In this document: positions 7,322-16,559 of the stretch, in pieces
Position numbering within the stretch: the first letter of the stretch is position 1
How the letters are laid out: the number at the start of each line of letters is the position of its first letter
Assembly: GCF_051857535.1 (NCBI RefSeq)
Contig: NZ_JBPZGY010000011.1
Location: 1 to 64,000, forward strand
From: Roseateles_B sp051857535
GTDB taxonomy: Bacteria > Pseudomonadota > Gammaproteobacteria > Burkholderiales > Burkholderiaceae_C
Direction of reading: 5' to 3'
DNA length: 64,000 nt
Notes under the pieces: model-generated
Told to the model about the DNA's origin: nothing
The model's input: the letters and a program-made list of their open reading frames with translations, nothing else
The model's database searches: none
Program-made: the position numbers and the translations under genes

Positions 7322-10261
7322 ATGCAAACCGTTGTCGCCAGCACGCTCGCCGAAGGCGCCGTGGCTCACGCAGCCACCGCTGACACGCCCAGGCAATCGG
7401 CCTACCAGGCCTATCAGATCATCCGCCGCAATGGTGCTGTGGTGTCCTTTGAGCCCAGCAAGATCGCCATCGCGCTGATGAAGGCCTTCCTTGCCGTGCA
7501 TGGCACCAGCGGCGCGGCCTCGGCCAGCGTGCGCGAGACGGTCGATGCCCTGACCGAAGCCGTGGTGCGCGCCCTGCTGCGCTCGCGCCCGAGCGGCGGC
7601 ACCTTCCATATTGAAGACGTGCAGGACCAGGTCGAGCTGGGCCTGATGCGCGGGGGCCATCATGAAGTGGCCCGTGCCTACGTGCTGTACCGCGAGCGCC
7701 GCTCGCAGGAGCGCCTGCGCCAGGGCGAGGTGGCCCAGGCGGCCGCGCCCGAGGCGGCTCTGATGGTGATCGATGGCGGCCACCGCGTGCCCCTGGATCT
7801 GGGCGCGCTCGCAGCCCTGATCCGCTCCAGCTGCGAAGGCCTGGGCGGCGATGTCAAGCCCGAGCCCATCCTGGCCGAGACCAAGCGCAACCTGTATGAC
7901 GGCGTGCCCATTGACGAGGTCTACAAGGCCGCCATCCTGGCCTCGCGCACCCTCATCGAGAAGGACCCCGGCTACACCCGCGCCACCGCCCGCCTGCTGA
8001 TGCACACCATCCGCAAGGAGATCCTGGGCGAGGAAGTGACCCAGGCCGAGATGCAAACGCGCTACGCCGAGTACTTCCCGCAATTCATCAAGAAGGGCAT
8101 TCAGGCCGAGCTGCTGGACGAGAAGCTGGGCCAGTACGACCTGGCCAAGCTGGGGGCCGCCCTGAAGGCCGAACGTGACTTCCAGTTCGACTACCTGGGC
8201 CTGCAGACCCTGTTCGACCGCTACTTCCTGCACACCGAAGGCAAGCGCATCGAGATGCCGCAGGCCTTCTTCATGCGCGTGGCCATGGGGCTGGCGCTGA
8301 ACGAGATCGACCGCGAAGCCCGCGCCATCGAGTTCTATGAAGTGCTGTCCAGCTTTGACTTCATGAGCTCCACACCCACGCTGTTCAACTCGGGCACCCG
8401 CCGCTCGCAGCTCTCCAGCTGCTACCTGACCACGGTGGCCGACGACCTCGACGGCATCTACGAGGCCCTCAAGGAAAACGCCCTGCTGTCCAAGTTTGCT
8501 GGCGGTCTGGGCAATGACTGGACCCCCGTGCGAGCCCTGGGTTCGCACATCAAGGGCACCAACGGCAAGAGCCAGGGCGTCGTGCCCTTCCTGAAGGTGG
8601 TCAACGACACCGCCGTGGCTGTGAACCAGGGCGGCAAGCGCAAGGGCGCCGTCTGCGCCTACCTGGAGTCCTGGCACCTGGACATCGAGGAGTTCCTGGA
8701 GCTGCGCAAGAACACCGGCGACGACCGCCGCCGCACGCACGACATGAACACCGCGAACTGGATTCCCGACCTGTTCATGAAGCGCGTGGTCGAGGGCGGT
8801 GACTGGACCCTGTTCAGCCCCTCCACCTGCCCGGACCTGCACGACCTCTTCGGCCAGGCCTTCGAGAAGGCCTACGTCGAGTACGAGGCCAAGGCCGACC
8901 GTGGCGAGATCAAGCTCTTCAAGCGCATGCCCGCCAAGGACCTGTGGCGCAAGATGCTCTCGATGCTGTTCGAGACCGGCCACCCCTGGATCACCTTCAA
9001 GGACGCCTGCAATGTGCGCTCGCCGCAGCAGCACGTGGGCGTGGTGCACTCGTCCAACCTGTGCACCGAGATCACGCTGAACACCAATGACAGCGAGATC
9101 GCCGTGTGCAACCTGGGCTCGGTCAACCTGGTCCAGCACCTGAAGGACGGCGCCGATGGCAAGAAGGTCATCGACCACGACAAGCTGAAGAAGACCGTCC
9201 GCACCGCCATGCGCATGCTGGACAACGTCATCGACATCAACTACTACGCCGTCAAGAAGGCCCGCGACTCCAACCTGCGCCACCGTCCGGTGGGCCTGGG
9301 GGTGATGGGCTTCCAGGATGCGCTGTATGCGCTGCGCACGCCCTACGCCTCGGCTGAGGCGGTGGAGTTCGCCGATCGCTCGATGGAAGCCATCTGCTAC
9401 TACGCCTACTGGGCCTCGACCGAGCTGGCCGAGGAGCGCGGTCGCTACAGCAGCTACCGCGGCTCGCTGTGGGACCGTGGCATCCTGCCCATCGACTCCC
9501 TGGACTTGCTGCTGCAGGAGCGCGGCGGCTACGTCGAGGTGGACCGCTCCTCGTCCATGGACTGGGACAGCCTGCGCCAGCGCATCGCCGCTCACGGCAT
9601 GCGCAACAGCAACTGCGTGGCCATCGCCCCGACCGCGACCATCTCCAACATCATCGGCGTGGACGCCTCGATCGAACCCTGCTTCGGCAACCTCTCGGTC
9701 AAGTCCAACCTGTCCGGCGAGTTCACGGTGATCAACGAGTCGCTCGTGCGTGACCTGAAGCAGCTGGGCCTGTGGGACGACGTCATGGTCATGGACCTCA
9801 AGCACTTCGACGGCTCGCTGCGCCGCATCGACCGCGTGCCGGAAGAGCTGAAGGCCCTGTATGCCACCGCCTTCGAGGTGGAGCCGCAATGGCTGGTCGA
9901 GGCTGCCTCGCGCCGCCAGAAGTGGATTGACCAGGCGCAGAGCCTGAACATCTACATGGCCGGTGCCTCCGGCAAGAAGCTGGACGAGACCTACAAGCTG
10001 GCCTGGCAGCGCGGCCTCAAGACCACCTACTACCTGCGCACCATCGGCGCCACCCATGCCGAGAAGAGCACGGTCAGCAAGGCGGGGCAGCTCAATGCGG
10101 TGCCGGGCGGCATGTCCGGCGGCATGGCGAGTCTGAGCGCTGCCCCAGTGGCCGCAGCCCCGGCGGTGCAGGCGGCCCCGGCGGTCGAGGTGGACAACAC
10201 CCCGGCCACCGACATCAAGTTCTGCTCCATCGACAACCCTGACTGCGAGGCCTGCCAGTAA
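7322..10261 (+). CDS. nrdA: Class Ia ribonucleoside-diphosphate reductase, alpha subunit
   Basis: The 979-residue large subunit reduces ribonucleoside diphosphates to deoxy forms. Residues about 30-140 form a canonical ATP-cone (YQIIRRNGAVVSFEPSKI), and a second, degenerate ATP-cone-like segment follows (about 145-240), as in Pseudomonas NrdA. The catalytic barrel shows the redox cysteine in SQLSSCYL, the NLCTEI Cys/Glu pair and AVCNLGS. The C-terminal swinging-arm cysteines are in DCEACQ. The start at 7322 is backed by an AGGACAAGGA site. Control by NrdR is predicted from the two upstream boxes. The partner nrdB follows after 261 bp with its own likely promoter. Confidence 0.97.
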   Translation: MQTVVASTLAEGAVAHAATADTPRQSAYQAYQIIRRNGAVVSFEPSKIAIALMKAFLAVHGTSGAASASVRETVDALTEAVVRALLRSRPSGGTFHIEDVQDQVELGLMRGGHHEVARAYVLYRERRSQERLRQGEVAQAAAPEAALMVIDGGHRVPLDLGALAALIRSSCEGLGGDVKPEPILAETKRNLYDGVPIDEVYKAAILASRTLIEKDPGYTRATARLLMHTIRKEILGEEVTQAEMQTRYAEYFPQFIKKGIQAELLDEKLGQYDLAKLGAALKAERDFQFDYLGLQTLFDRYFLHTEGKRIEMPQAFFMRVAMGLALNEIDREARAIEFYEVLSSFDFMSSTPTLFNSGTRRSQLSSCYLTTVADDLDGIYEALKENALLSKFAGGLGNDWTPVRALGSHIKGTNGKSQGVVPFLKVVNDTAVAVNQGGKRKGAVCAYLESWHLDIEEFLELRKNTGDDRRRTHDMNTANWIPDLFMKRVVEGGDWTLFSPSTCPDLHDLFGQAFEKAYVEYEAKADRGEIKLFKRMPAKDLWRKMLSMLFETGHPWITFKDACNVRSPQQHVGVVHSSNLCTEITLNTNDSEIAVCNLGSVNLVQHLKDGADGKKVIDHDKLKKTVRTAMRMLDNVIDINYYAVKKARDSNLRHRPVGLGVMGFQDALYALRTPYASAEAVEFADRSMEAICYYAYWASTELAEERGRYSSYRGSLWDRGILPIDSLDLLLQERGGYVEVDRSSSMDWDSLRQRIAAHGMRNSNCVAIAPTATISNIIGVDASIEPCFGNLSVKSNLSGEFTVINESLVRDLKQLGLWDDVMVMDLKHFDGSLRRIDRVPEELKALYATAFEVEPQWLVEAASRRQKWIDQAQSLNIYMAGASGKKLDETYKLAWQRGLKTTYYLRTIGATHAEKSTVSKAGQLNAVPGGMSGGMASLSAAPVAAAPAVQAAPAVEVDNTPATDIKFCSIDNPDCEACQ

Positions 10262-10273
10262 GGCCTGCGGCAA

Positions 10274-10300
10274 GTCCGCGCCGACGACTCCGGCGCGGAC
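10274..10300 (+). other. Perfect 10-bp hairpin between nrdA and nrdB
   Basis: GTCCGCGCCG (10274-10283) and CGGCGCGGAC (10291-10300) pair fully around a 7-nt loop, 13 nt after the nrdA stop. There is no T run, so it may act as an RNA processing or stabilising stem, or as a Rho-assisted stop, rather than an intrinsic terminator. Confidence 0.55.
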
Positions 10301-10471
10301 GCCTTCAGCATCGAGCGTTCATCGCTGCCCGCGCTTGGCGGGCATCCGTGAATGCTTCAGCACCGGACACGGCGGCATTGCAGGTCGCCGGGGGTTGAAA
10401 TCGTCACGCACATTTGCGGCGTTAGCGATGCGGTCCAGCAACAGCGCATTTGTGTCGCTGTCAAGAAGTCC

Positions 10472-10501
10472 TTGGTGTTTTAGACACAACACTCCGATAA
10501 T
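10472..10501 (+). promoter_or_regulatory. Probable sigma-70 promoter of nrdB
   Basis: TTGGTG (10472-10477) and GATAAT (10496-10501) are 18 bp apart, and a clear AGGAAG ribosome site at 10511-10516 precedes the ATG at 10523. I see no NrdR-like palindrome here, so nrdB may be partly uncoupled from nrdA. Confidence 0.5.
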
Positions 10502-10522
10502 CCGTACGATAGGAAGTCCACC

Positions 10523-11677
10523 ATGTTGGTTTGGGAAGAAGACCGTAAGCCTGCGCCTAGCGCCTCGAATCATGGCCTGAGCGCCACCCACTCCAGCGGC
10601 CTGCAAACGGCCGTGGCGGCAGCGACGCCGCCGGCTTCCGGTTCCGCTGCAGCCAGTGAGCGCCGCGTCAACATCGCCGACAAGCGCATCATCAACGGCC
10701 AGACGGACGTCAACCAACTGGTGCCCTTCAAGTACAAGTGGGCCTGGGACAAGTACCTCGCCACCTGCGCCAACCACTGGATGCCGCAGGAGGTGAACAT
10801 GTCCCGCGACATCGCCCTGTGGAAGGACCCCAACGGCCTGAGCGAGGACGAGCGCCGCATCATCAAGCGCAACCTGGGCTTCTTCGTGACGGCCGATTCC
10901 CTGGCCGCCAACAACATCGTCCTGGGCACCTACCGCCACATCACCGCTCCCGAGTGCCGCCAGTTCCTGCTGCGTCAGGCCTTCGAGGAAGCGATCCACA
11001 CGCACGCCTACCAGTACATCGTCGAGTCCCTGGGCCTTGATGAGAGCGAGATCTTCAACGCCTATCACGAGGTGGCCTCCATCCGTGACAAGGATGAGTT
11101 CCTGATCCCCTTCATCGACGCGATCATGGACCCCAACTTCCACACGGGCACGCTGGCTGCCGATCAGACGCTGCTGAAGTCGCTGATCGTCTTCGCCTGC
11201 CTGATGGAGGGCCTGTTCTTCTACGTGGGGTTCACGCAGATCCTGGCCATGGGCCGCCAGAACAAGATGACCGGTGCTGCCGAGCAGTACCAGTACATCC
11301 TGCGCGACGAGTCCATGCACTGCAACTTCGGCATCGACCTGATCAATCAGATCAAGCTCGAGAACCCGCAGCTGTGGACGGCCGAGTTCAAGGCCGAGAT
11401 CAAGGCCCTGTTCCTGAAGGCCGTGGAGCTTGAGTACCGCTACGCCGAGGACACCATGCCGCGTGGCGTGCTGGGTCTCAATGCTGCGATGTTCAAGGGC
11501 TATCTGCGCTACATCGCCAACCGCCGTGCCACCCAGATCGGTCTGGAGGAACTCTTCCCCAACGAAGAGAACCCCTTCCCCTGGATGAGCGAAATGATCG
11601 ACCTGAAGAAGGAACGCAACTTCTTCGAAACCCGCGTCATCGAATACCAGTCCGGTGGCGCCCTGTCCTGGGATTGA
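10523..11677 (+). CDS. nrdB: Class Ia ribonucleoside-diphosphate reductase, beta subunit
   Basis: The 384-residue small subunit carries the diiron centre and the stable tyrosyl radical that starts catalysis in NrdA. The ligands Asp125, Glu156 and His159 and the radical Tyr163 have the E. coli spacing (EAIHTHAY), so this is a normal class Ia rather than a Tyr-less class Ic protein. Later ligands lie in FACLMEGLFF and DESMHCNF. The first 45 residues form a low-complexity Ala/Ser/Pro extension before the conserved RRVNIADKR core. The C-terminus (GGALSWD) is the tail that docks onto NrdA. Confidence 0.97.
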   Translation: MLVWEEDRKPAPSASNHGLSATHSSGLQTAVAAATPPASGSAAASERRVNIADKRIINGQTDVNQLVPFKYKWAWDKYLATCANHWMPQEVNMSRDIALWKDPNGLSEDERRIIKRNLGFFVTADSLAANNIVLGTYRHITAPECRQFLLRQAFEEAIHTHAYQYIVESLGLDESEIFNAYHEVASIRDKDEFLIPFIDAIMDPNFHTGTLAADQTLLKSLIVFACLMEGLFFYVGFTQILAMGRQNKMTGAAEQYQYILRDESMHCNFGIDLINQIKLENPQLWTAEFKAEIKALFLKAVELEYRYAEDTMPRGVLGLNAAMFKGYLRYIANRRATQIGLEELFPNEENPFPWMSEMIDLKKERNFFETRVIEYQSGGALSWD

Positions 11678-11910
11678 GCGGGCTGCTTGGTCAGCGGCCT
11701 GTGTCTATCCCGAATTGAGTGCTCGTCAATGAGATCAAGACAAGCGATGCAGAACAACCGTCAGACGCGGAAAAGCGCGGCGGTGCATTGCGACCCCATT
11801 CACCGTACCGTGGCGCTGCTCCAAGGCGACTCTCGGGCGGTGGATAGCTGCGCTGAGGTGGACCGGTCCGCCGCGGGCAGTGCTTTTTTCACTTGATCAA
11901 GGAGAAAACC

Positions 11911-12504
11911 ATGGCAACTGCAAAGAAGGCAACGGCCAAGAAGGCCGCCCCCGCCAAGAAGGCCGCTCCGGCCAAGAAGGCCGCTGCCCCGGCAAAGAAG
12001 GCCGCTCCGGCCAAGAAGGCTGCTGCTCCGGCAAAGAAGGCCGCTCCGGCCAAGAAGGCTGCTGCTCCGGCGAAGAAGGCCGCTCCGGCCAAGAAGGCTG
12101 CTGCTCCGGCAAAGAAGGCCGCTCCGGCCAAGAAGGCTGCTGCTCCGGCGAAGAAGGCCGCTCCGGCCAAGAAGGCTGCTGCCCCGGCCAAGAAGGCCTC
12201 CGCGACCAAGAAGCCGCCCATCAAGGCAGCTCCCAAGGCCGCCAAGCCTGCAGCCAAGCCGGCGGCTAAGCCCGCCGCCAAGCCGGCTGCCAAGCCCGCC
12301 GCCAAGGCCGCGTCGACCAAGAAGCCGCCTATCAAGGTGGCTCCCAAGGCCGCTGCCAAGCCGGCTGCTAAGCCCGCCGCCAAGCCTGCTGCCAAGAAGG
12401 CCGCCGCAGCTCCCGCTGCTGCCAAGCCTGCTGCTGCGCCCGCTGCCAAGACGGCACTGAGCCCGCAAGCCGCCTGGCCCTTCCCGACCGGCAACAAGCC
12501 CTGA
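11911..12504 (+). CDS. Histone H1-like, lysine/alanine/proline-rich nucleoid protein
   Basis: The 197-residue protein is almost only Lys, Ala and Pro. Residues 1-95 are PAKKAA repeats, then ATKKPPIK, a run of KPAA repeats, a second STKKPPIK and a short tail ending ALSPQAAWPFPTGNKP. This is the pattern of the HctB/BpH1-type proteins of Burkholderiales, which bind DNA without sequence specificity through lysine-rich arms. The non-repetitive tail containing WPFPTG looks conserved in this group. The start at 11911 has a GGAGAA site 4 nt upstream; an in-frame ATG at 11893 is less likely. An intrinsic terminator follows. Confidence 0.85.
   Translation: MATAKKATAKKAAPAKKAAPAKKAAAPAKKAAPAKKAAAPAKKAAPAKKAAAPAKKAAPAKKAAAPAKKAAPAKKAAAPAKKAAPAKKAAAPAKKASATKKPPIKAAPKAAKPAAKPAAKPAAKPAAKPAAKAASTKKPPIKVAPKAAAKPAAKPAAKPAAKKAAAAPAAAKPAAAPAAKTALSPQAAWPFPTGNKP
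11962..12195 (+). repeat. Six tandem copies of a 39-bp unit inside the H1-like gene
   Basis: Six 39-bp units begin at 11962, 12001, 12040, 12079, 12118 and 12157. Each encodes AAPAKKAAAPAKK with only scattered synonymous differences. Near-identity at DNA level makes this a likely variable-number tandem repeat; adding or losing units keeps the frame. Confidence 0.9.
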
Positions 12505-12598
12505 GCCTGAAGCCAGCGGGCACCTCCGGGTGCCTGCCGTCACCGGCGTAAAGCCCGGCCTTGACCGGGTTTGACGAGAAGGTGACGTCCTTACCCCG

Positions 12599-12631
12599 CA
12601 CCCCGGCGACGCAAGTCTCCGGGGTGTTTTT
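12599..12631 (+). terminator. Rho-independent terminator 3' of the H1-like gene
   Basis: CACCCCGG (12599-12606) pairs with CCGGGGTG (12619-12626) and is followed by TTTTT. A second, weaker hairpin (GGCACC/GGTGCC) lies about 80 nt earlier. Confidence 0.85.
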
Positions 12632-12717
12632 CATGAGGGCACAAAGACCCTGAAAGAGGGCGCGGGAGCTGTGGCCGGCGCGCCGGCCTGGCAGGCCTGC
12701 AGGCGAGCTTGTTGTGC

Positions 12718-13959
12718 TCAGGGATAGAAGATCTCGACCGTGTAGCCATTGACCCGCTGCCTGCCGGTACTGAACACCAGCTGCAGGGACTGCTCGCTAC
12801 TGGCGCCTGTGCTGGCACGGCCATTGGCGAACTCCTCTGGCTTCAGGGCCTTCTTCATCAGCACCTTGCCATTGCCATCGTTGAGGCTCAGCTCGACCCA
12901 AGGGGTGGCCAGCTCCCAGGGGCTCTTGTTGCGCAGGCTGAGGCTGAACTTGTAGTGATTGCCACTGGCGGCTTCCGACAGTCCTGTGCTCTCCACGCTG
13001 AAGGCATCGAGCCGACGCCAGGGCTGCAGCTCGCAGCCCAGCTTCTCGCAGGCGGCACCCAGCCATTGCCGGGCCAGCGGTGACTGCGTGGCCAGCGCAT
13101 CGCGGTAATGCCAGATCAGTTGCGCGGCCGCACTCAGCAGCAGCAGCAAGCTGCCCAACCCCAGTGCGACGCGTACACGTGGGCGCTGCCAACGCGCTTC
13201 GCCCTCTGCGCGGCGCAAAAAGCCGGGCTTGCGGGCGGGGGCCGCTGGGGCTGCAGACGCCGGTCCGGTGGCCGCTTCCTGCGGCGCCAGGGCTTGCACC
13301 TGGGCAGACTGCAGGCGCGGCGAGAGCACCACGTCCGGGCCCAGGTCCTGGCTCAAGGGCGGCGCTGGCTCGGCCATCCCGGGCGTACGAATGGCAGCCG
13401 GAGACGGGGTCTCGACAGGCGCCTCGAACTTCAGACCCTTGGGTTCGGGCAGGTCGTCGCGGACATCAGCCGGGGAAGCCGGCGCGGGCGGCGCGGGCGG
13501 CGGCTCCCAGAAAGGCTCGCGCCGTTGGCCGGGGAGCTCCGCCGGGGCCGGCCATGCTGACTGAGGATGCGGTTGCTCGCGGGGTGGCTCGCGCGGGTCG
13601 GTGTCGGCGGCGAAGCCTGGCGCCTCTGCGACCACCGCGGGCGCGCGCAAGGCGGGGCGGCTGACCGGGGCCGATGGGGGCGGCACCGGTGCGGGCGGCA
13701 CGGCTGGTGCGGCAACGCGCGCAACAGGCGTGGGTGGCTGCGTTGGAGCAAAGGCCTGGCCGGCGTCGTCGACCAGACTTTCCTGCCCGGCGGGCGGCCA
13801 AGGGGGCGGCGCTTCGCGGTCCAGGTCGAAGAGCTGTTCGCGGGCATCGAAGACCTCGGCGCAACGGCCGCAGCGCACCCAGCCCTCGGAGACGCGCAAC
13901 TGGTCCTGCACCACGCGGAAAATGGTGCCGCAGGCGGTGCAGCGGGTAGCAAGACTCAT
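12718..13959 (-). CDS. Zinc-ribbon DUF3426 membrane protein
   Basis: This 413-residue protein begins with a zinc ribbon of the MJ0042 type (two CxxC pairs in the first 35 residues: RCTACGTIF and VRCGRCAEVF). A long proline/alanine-rich linker of about 190 residues follows, then one membrane helix (about 265-285) and a C-terminal DUF3426 domain that would face the periplasm. Its function is unknown. It lies 120 bp downstream of prmA on the same strand, the usual place for this family in Burkholderiales, where it is the last member of the acc-prmA cluster. Confidence 0.85.
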   Translation of the reverse strand: MSLATRCTACGTIFRVVQDQLRVSEGWVRCGRCAEVFDAREQLFDLDREAPPPWPPAGQESLVDDAGQAFAPTQPPTPVARVAAPAVPPAPVPPPSAPVSRPALRAPAVVAEAPGFAADTDPREPPREQPHPQSAWPAPAELPGQRREPFWEPPPAPPAPASPADVRDDLPEPKGLKFEAPVETPSPAAIRTPGMAEPAPPLSQDLGPDVVLSPRLQSAQVQALAPQEAATGPASAAPAAPARKPGFLRRAEGEARWQRPRVRVALGLGSLLLLLSAAAQLIWHYRDALATQSPLARQWLGAACEKLGCELQPWRRLDAFSVESTGLSEAASGNHYKFSLSLRNKSPWELATPWVELSLNDGNGKVLMKKALKPEEFANGRASTGASSEQSLQLVFSTGRQRVNGYTVEIFYP

Positions 13960-14079
13960 GGGGCAGGATCATGCCACGAAGGCATGGCCGCACAGAGCGC
14001 GCTCACCCCTAGAAACATTGGCAAGCGGGGCGCTGCACGATCCGGAGGGTCAGGCCTTGCCTGGCCTCGGCAGCAGGGC

Positions 14080-14988
14080 TCAGGCGGGGCGCTGCGCCGT
14101 CATCAGGATCCAGCCGTCTTCGCTGTCGCTGACTTCCAGCGCCAGCCAGGGTGCATAGGCGTCCTTCAGTTCCTGGGCCTGGCGCTCCAGGATGCCCGCC
14201 AGCACCAGATGCCCGCCCGCGCGCACATGGGCGCACAGCAGCGGGGCCAGCAGCTTCAACGGCGTGGCCAGGATGTTGGCCAGCACCAGCGGGTACTCGC
14301 CTTGCGCAGCGTCCGGCAGGGCGGCGCGCAGCGTCACGCGGTTGGCTTCGGCATTGGCCTGGGAGGAGATGACCGCGGCAGGGTCGATGTCCACCGCATC
14401 GATGGACTTCGCCCCATGCAGGGCTGCGCCGATGGCCAGGATGCCCGAGCCGCAGCCGTAGTCCAGCACGCGGTCCCAGTTGGCAGCCTCGGCACCATGG
14501 TGGGCGATCCAGCGCAGGCACATGCGGGTCGTGGGGTGCGTGCCTGTGCCGAAGGCCAGACCGGGATCCAGGCGCATGACGCGCGTGGCCTGGGCCGGCG
14601 CCTGATGCCAGGAGGGCACGATCCAGAACTCGGGCGTGATCTCCACCGGCGCGAACTGCGACTGCGTCAGCCGCACCCAGTCCTGCTCCTGCACGGCCTG
14701 TATGGTCTGCACGTGCACGTCCTGCGCCCAGTCCTGGGCCAGCAGCAGGGTGGCGGCTTCGGTGGCCTCGGCCTCGCTGGCGAACAGGGCCTTGACGACA
14801 GAACGCTCCCAGCCTGGCTTGGGAGCGGGCATGCCAGGCTCGCCGAACAGGGCCTTTTCGGATTCGGTGTCGGCGTCGGCATCCTCCACCGAGACGGCGA
14901 GCGACTCGACCTCCATCAGCGCGTCGCTGACGGTCTCGACGTCGTCCTCGCGGCAGATGAGCACGAGCTCGTGCAGGCTTGCATTCAT
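14080..14988 (-). CDS. prmA: Ribosomal protein L11 methyltransferase
   Basis: The 302-residue cytosolic enzyme trimethylates ribosomal protein L11 using S-adenosylmethionine. The N-terminal substrate-recognition domain is followed by the methyltransferase core with LDPGLAFGTGTHPTT, motif I VLDYGCGSGILAIG and the catalytic-pocket motif LVLANILATPL. The start at 14988 (MNASLHELVL) has a GGAGAAG site just upstream and gives the family length; an upstream extension of the frame through the hairpin-rich spacer was discarded. It sits downstream of accC on the same strand, the standard betaproteobacterial order. Confidence 0.96.
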   Translation of the reverse strand: MNASLHELVLICREDDVETVSDALMEVESLAVSVEDADADTESEKALFGEPGMPAPKPGWERSVVKALFASEAEATEAATLLLAQDWAQDVHVQTIQAVQEQDWVRLTQSQFAPVEITPEFWIVPSWHQAPAQATRVMRLDPGLAFGTGTHPTTRMCLRWIAHHGAEAANWDRVLDYGCGSGILAIGAALHGAKSIDAVDIDPAAVISSQANAEANRVTLRAALPDAAQGEYPLVLANILATPLKLLAPLLCAHVRAGGHLVLAGILERQAQELKDAYAPWLALEVSDSEDGWILMTAQRPA

Positions 14989-15024
14989 GACTTCTCCTTT
15001 GCGTCGCGTGCACCAGGGATCGCG

Positions 15025-15170
15025 CGGGCATCGCAGATCCGGCTTTGCCGGGCTGACGATGACGCCCCCTCGAGGGGGGCTGAGGCCGGACGCAAACGGC
15101 ATGCCGTTTGCGCCTGCCGAAGGGTCAGGCCTCTGGCCTGACGCGGTCGGCTCGACCGCAAAGCGCGTAG
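15025..15170 (-). repeat. Composite hairpin array between accC and prmA
   Basis: Five inverted repeats follow each other within about 150 bp: CCGGCTTTGCCGG, CCCCCTCGAGGGGG, the perfect 20-mer GCAAACGGCATGCCGTTTGC, GTCAGGCCTCTGGCCTGAC and CGGTCGGCTCGACCG. The first is nearly identical to a hairpin in the accB-accC spacer. The array resembles a repetitive extragenic palindrome cluster and would fold strongly in the operon transcript. Confidence 0.65.
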
Positions 15171-15185
15171 GGCGTGGTTGCTTCC

Positions 15186-16535
15186 CTAGCGTTTGTGCTG
15201 GTTCATCCAGCCTTCCAGGTAATGGATGGAGGTGCCGCCCTCGATGAACTTGGCGTCGGCCATCAGCTCGCGGTGCAGCGGGATGTTGGTCTGGATGCCT
15301 TCCACCACCGTCTCCGACAGGGCGATGCGCATGCGGGCCAGGGCCTGCTCGCGGGTGTCGCCGTGCACGATGATCTTGCCGATCATGGAGTCGTAGTTGG
15401 GCGGCACGAAGTAGTTCGTGTAGGCATGGGAGTCCACGCGCACGCCAGGCCCGCCGGGCGGATGCCACATGGTGATGCGGCCGGGGGAGGGCACGAACTT
15501 CACCGGGTCCTCGGCATTGATGCGGCACTCGATGGCATGGCCGCGCATCTCGATATTGCGCTGGGTGAAGGGCAGCTTCTCGCCGGCGGCAATGCGGATC
15601 TGCATCGCCACGATGTCCACGCCCGTGACCATCTCGGTCACCGGATGCTCGACCTGCACGCGCGTGTTCATCTCGATGAAGTAGAACTCCCCATTTTCAT
15701 AGAGGAACTCGAAGGTGCCTGCACCCCGGTAGCCCATCTTCTTGCAGGCGGTGGCGCAGCGGTCACCGATCTTCTCGATGGTGCGGCGGGGAATGCCGGG
15801 CGCCGGTGCCTCCTCGATGATCTTCTGGTGGCGGCGCTGCATGGAGCAGTCGCGCTCGCCCAGCCAGACCGCGTTCCTGTGGCCGTCGGCCAGCACCTGG
15901 ATCTCCACATGGCGCGGGTTCTCCAGGAACTTCTCCATGTAGACCTCGGGATTGCCGAAGGCGGCACCGGCCTCGGCCTTGGTCATCTGCACGGCATTGA
16001 CCAGGGCGGCCTCGGTGTGCACCACGCGCATGCCGCGGCCACCGCCGCCGCCAGCGGCCTTGATGATGACCGGGTAGCCCACGGCGCGGGCGATCTTGAC
16101 AATCTCCTTGGGATCGTCGGGCAGGGCGCCTTCGGAGCCCGGCACGCAGGGCACGCCTGCAGCGCGCATGGCCTGCTTGGCCGAGACCTTGTCGCCCATC
16201 ATGCGGATGTTGTCCGGCGTGGGGCCGATGAAGGTGAAGCCGCTGCGCTCCACGCGCTCGGCAAAGTCGGCGTTCTCGGACAGAAAGCCGTAGCCTGGGT
16301 GGATGGCTTCCGCATCGGTCACCTCGGCGGTGGCGATGATGGCCGGCATGCTCAGGTAGCTCTGGGCGGACGGGGCTGGGCCGATGCACACGGCTTCGTC
16401 GGCCAGCTTGACGTACTTGGCGTCACGGTCAGCCTCGGAATAGACGACAACCGACTTCACGCCCAGCTCGCGACAGGCACGCTGGATTCGAAGGGCGATC
16501 TCGCCCCGGTTGGCAATGAGAATTTTCTTAAACAT
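15186..16535 (-). CDS. accC: Acetyl-CoA carboxylase, biotin carboxylase subunit
   Basis: This 449-residue ATP-grasp enzyme carboxylates the biotin on AccB with bicarbonate, the first half-reaction of fatty acid synthesis. It begins MFKKILIANRGEIALRI. It shows the glycine-rich ATP loop (GGGGRGMRV), the EMNTRVQVEHPVTE catalytic stretch with its Arg/Glu residues, and the CRINAED motif. Length and start are standard. It is paired with accB 201 bp upstream on the same strand; the accA/accD carboxyltransferase genes are not in the window. Confidence 0.98.
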   Translation of the reverse strand: MFKKILIANRGEIALRIQRACRELGVKSVVVYSEADRDAKYVKLADEAVCIGPAPSAQSYLSMPAIIATAEVTDAEAIHPGYGFLSENADFAERVERSGFTFIGPTPDNIRMMGDKVSAKQAMRAAGVPCVPGSEGALPDDPKEIVKIARAVGYPVIIKAAGGGGGRGMRVVHTEAALVNAVQMTKAEAGAAFGNPEVYMEKFLENPRHVEIQVLADGHRNAVWLGERDCSMQRRHQKIIEEAPAPGIPRRTIEKIGDRCATACKKMGYRGAGTFEFLYENGEFYFIEMNTRVQVEHPVTEMVTGVDIVAMQIRIAAGEKLPFTQRNIEMRGHAIECRINAEDPVKFVPSPGRITMWHPPGGPGVRVDSHAYTNYFVPPNYDSMIGKIIVHGDTREQALARMRIALSETVVEGIQTNIPLHRELMADAKFIEGGTSIHYLEGWMNQHKR

Positions 16536-16559
16536 GGCAGTTGCTCAGCGCGCTAGGCG

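Noticed and set aside
6956..10273. A very long open frame (over 1100 codons) antisense to nrdA
   Set aside because: High third-position GC keeps the opposite strand open. The translation is His/Val/Gly/Gln-rich with no domain, and nrdA on the plus strand is unambiguous.
11962..12195. CRISPR-like direct repeats
   Set aside because: The repeats are tandem, without unique spacers, and in frame within a coding sequence.
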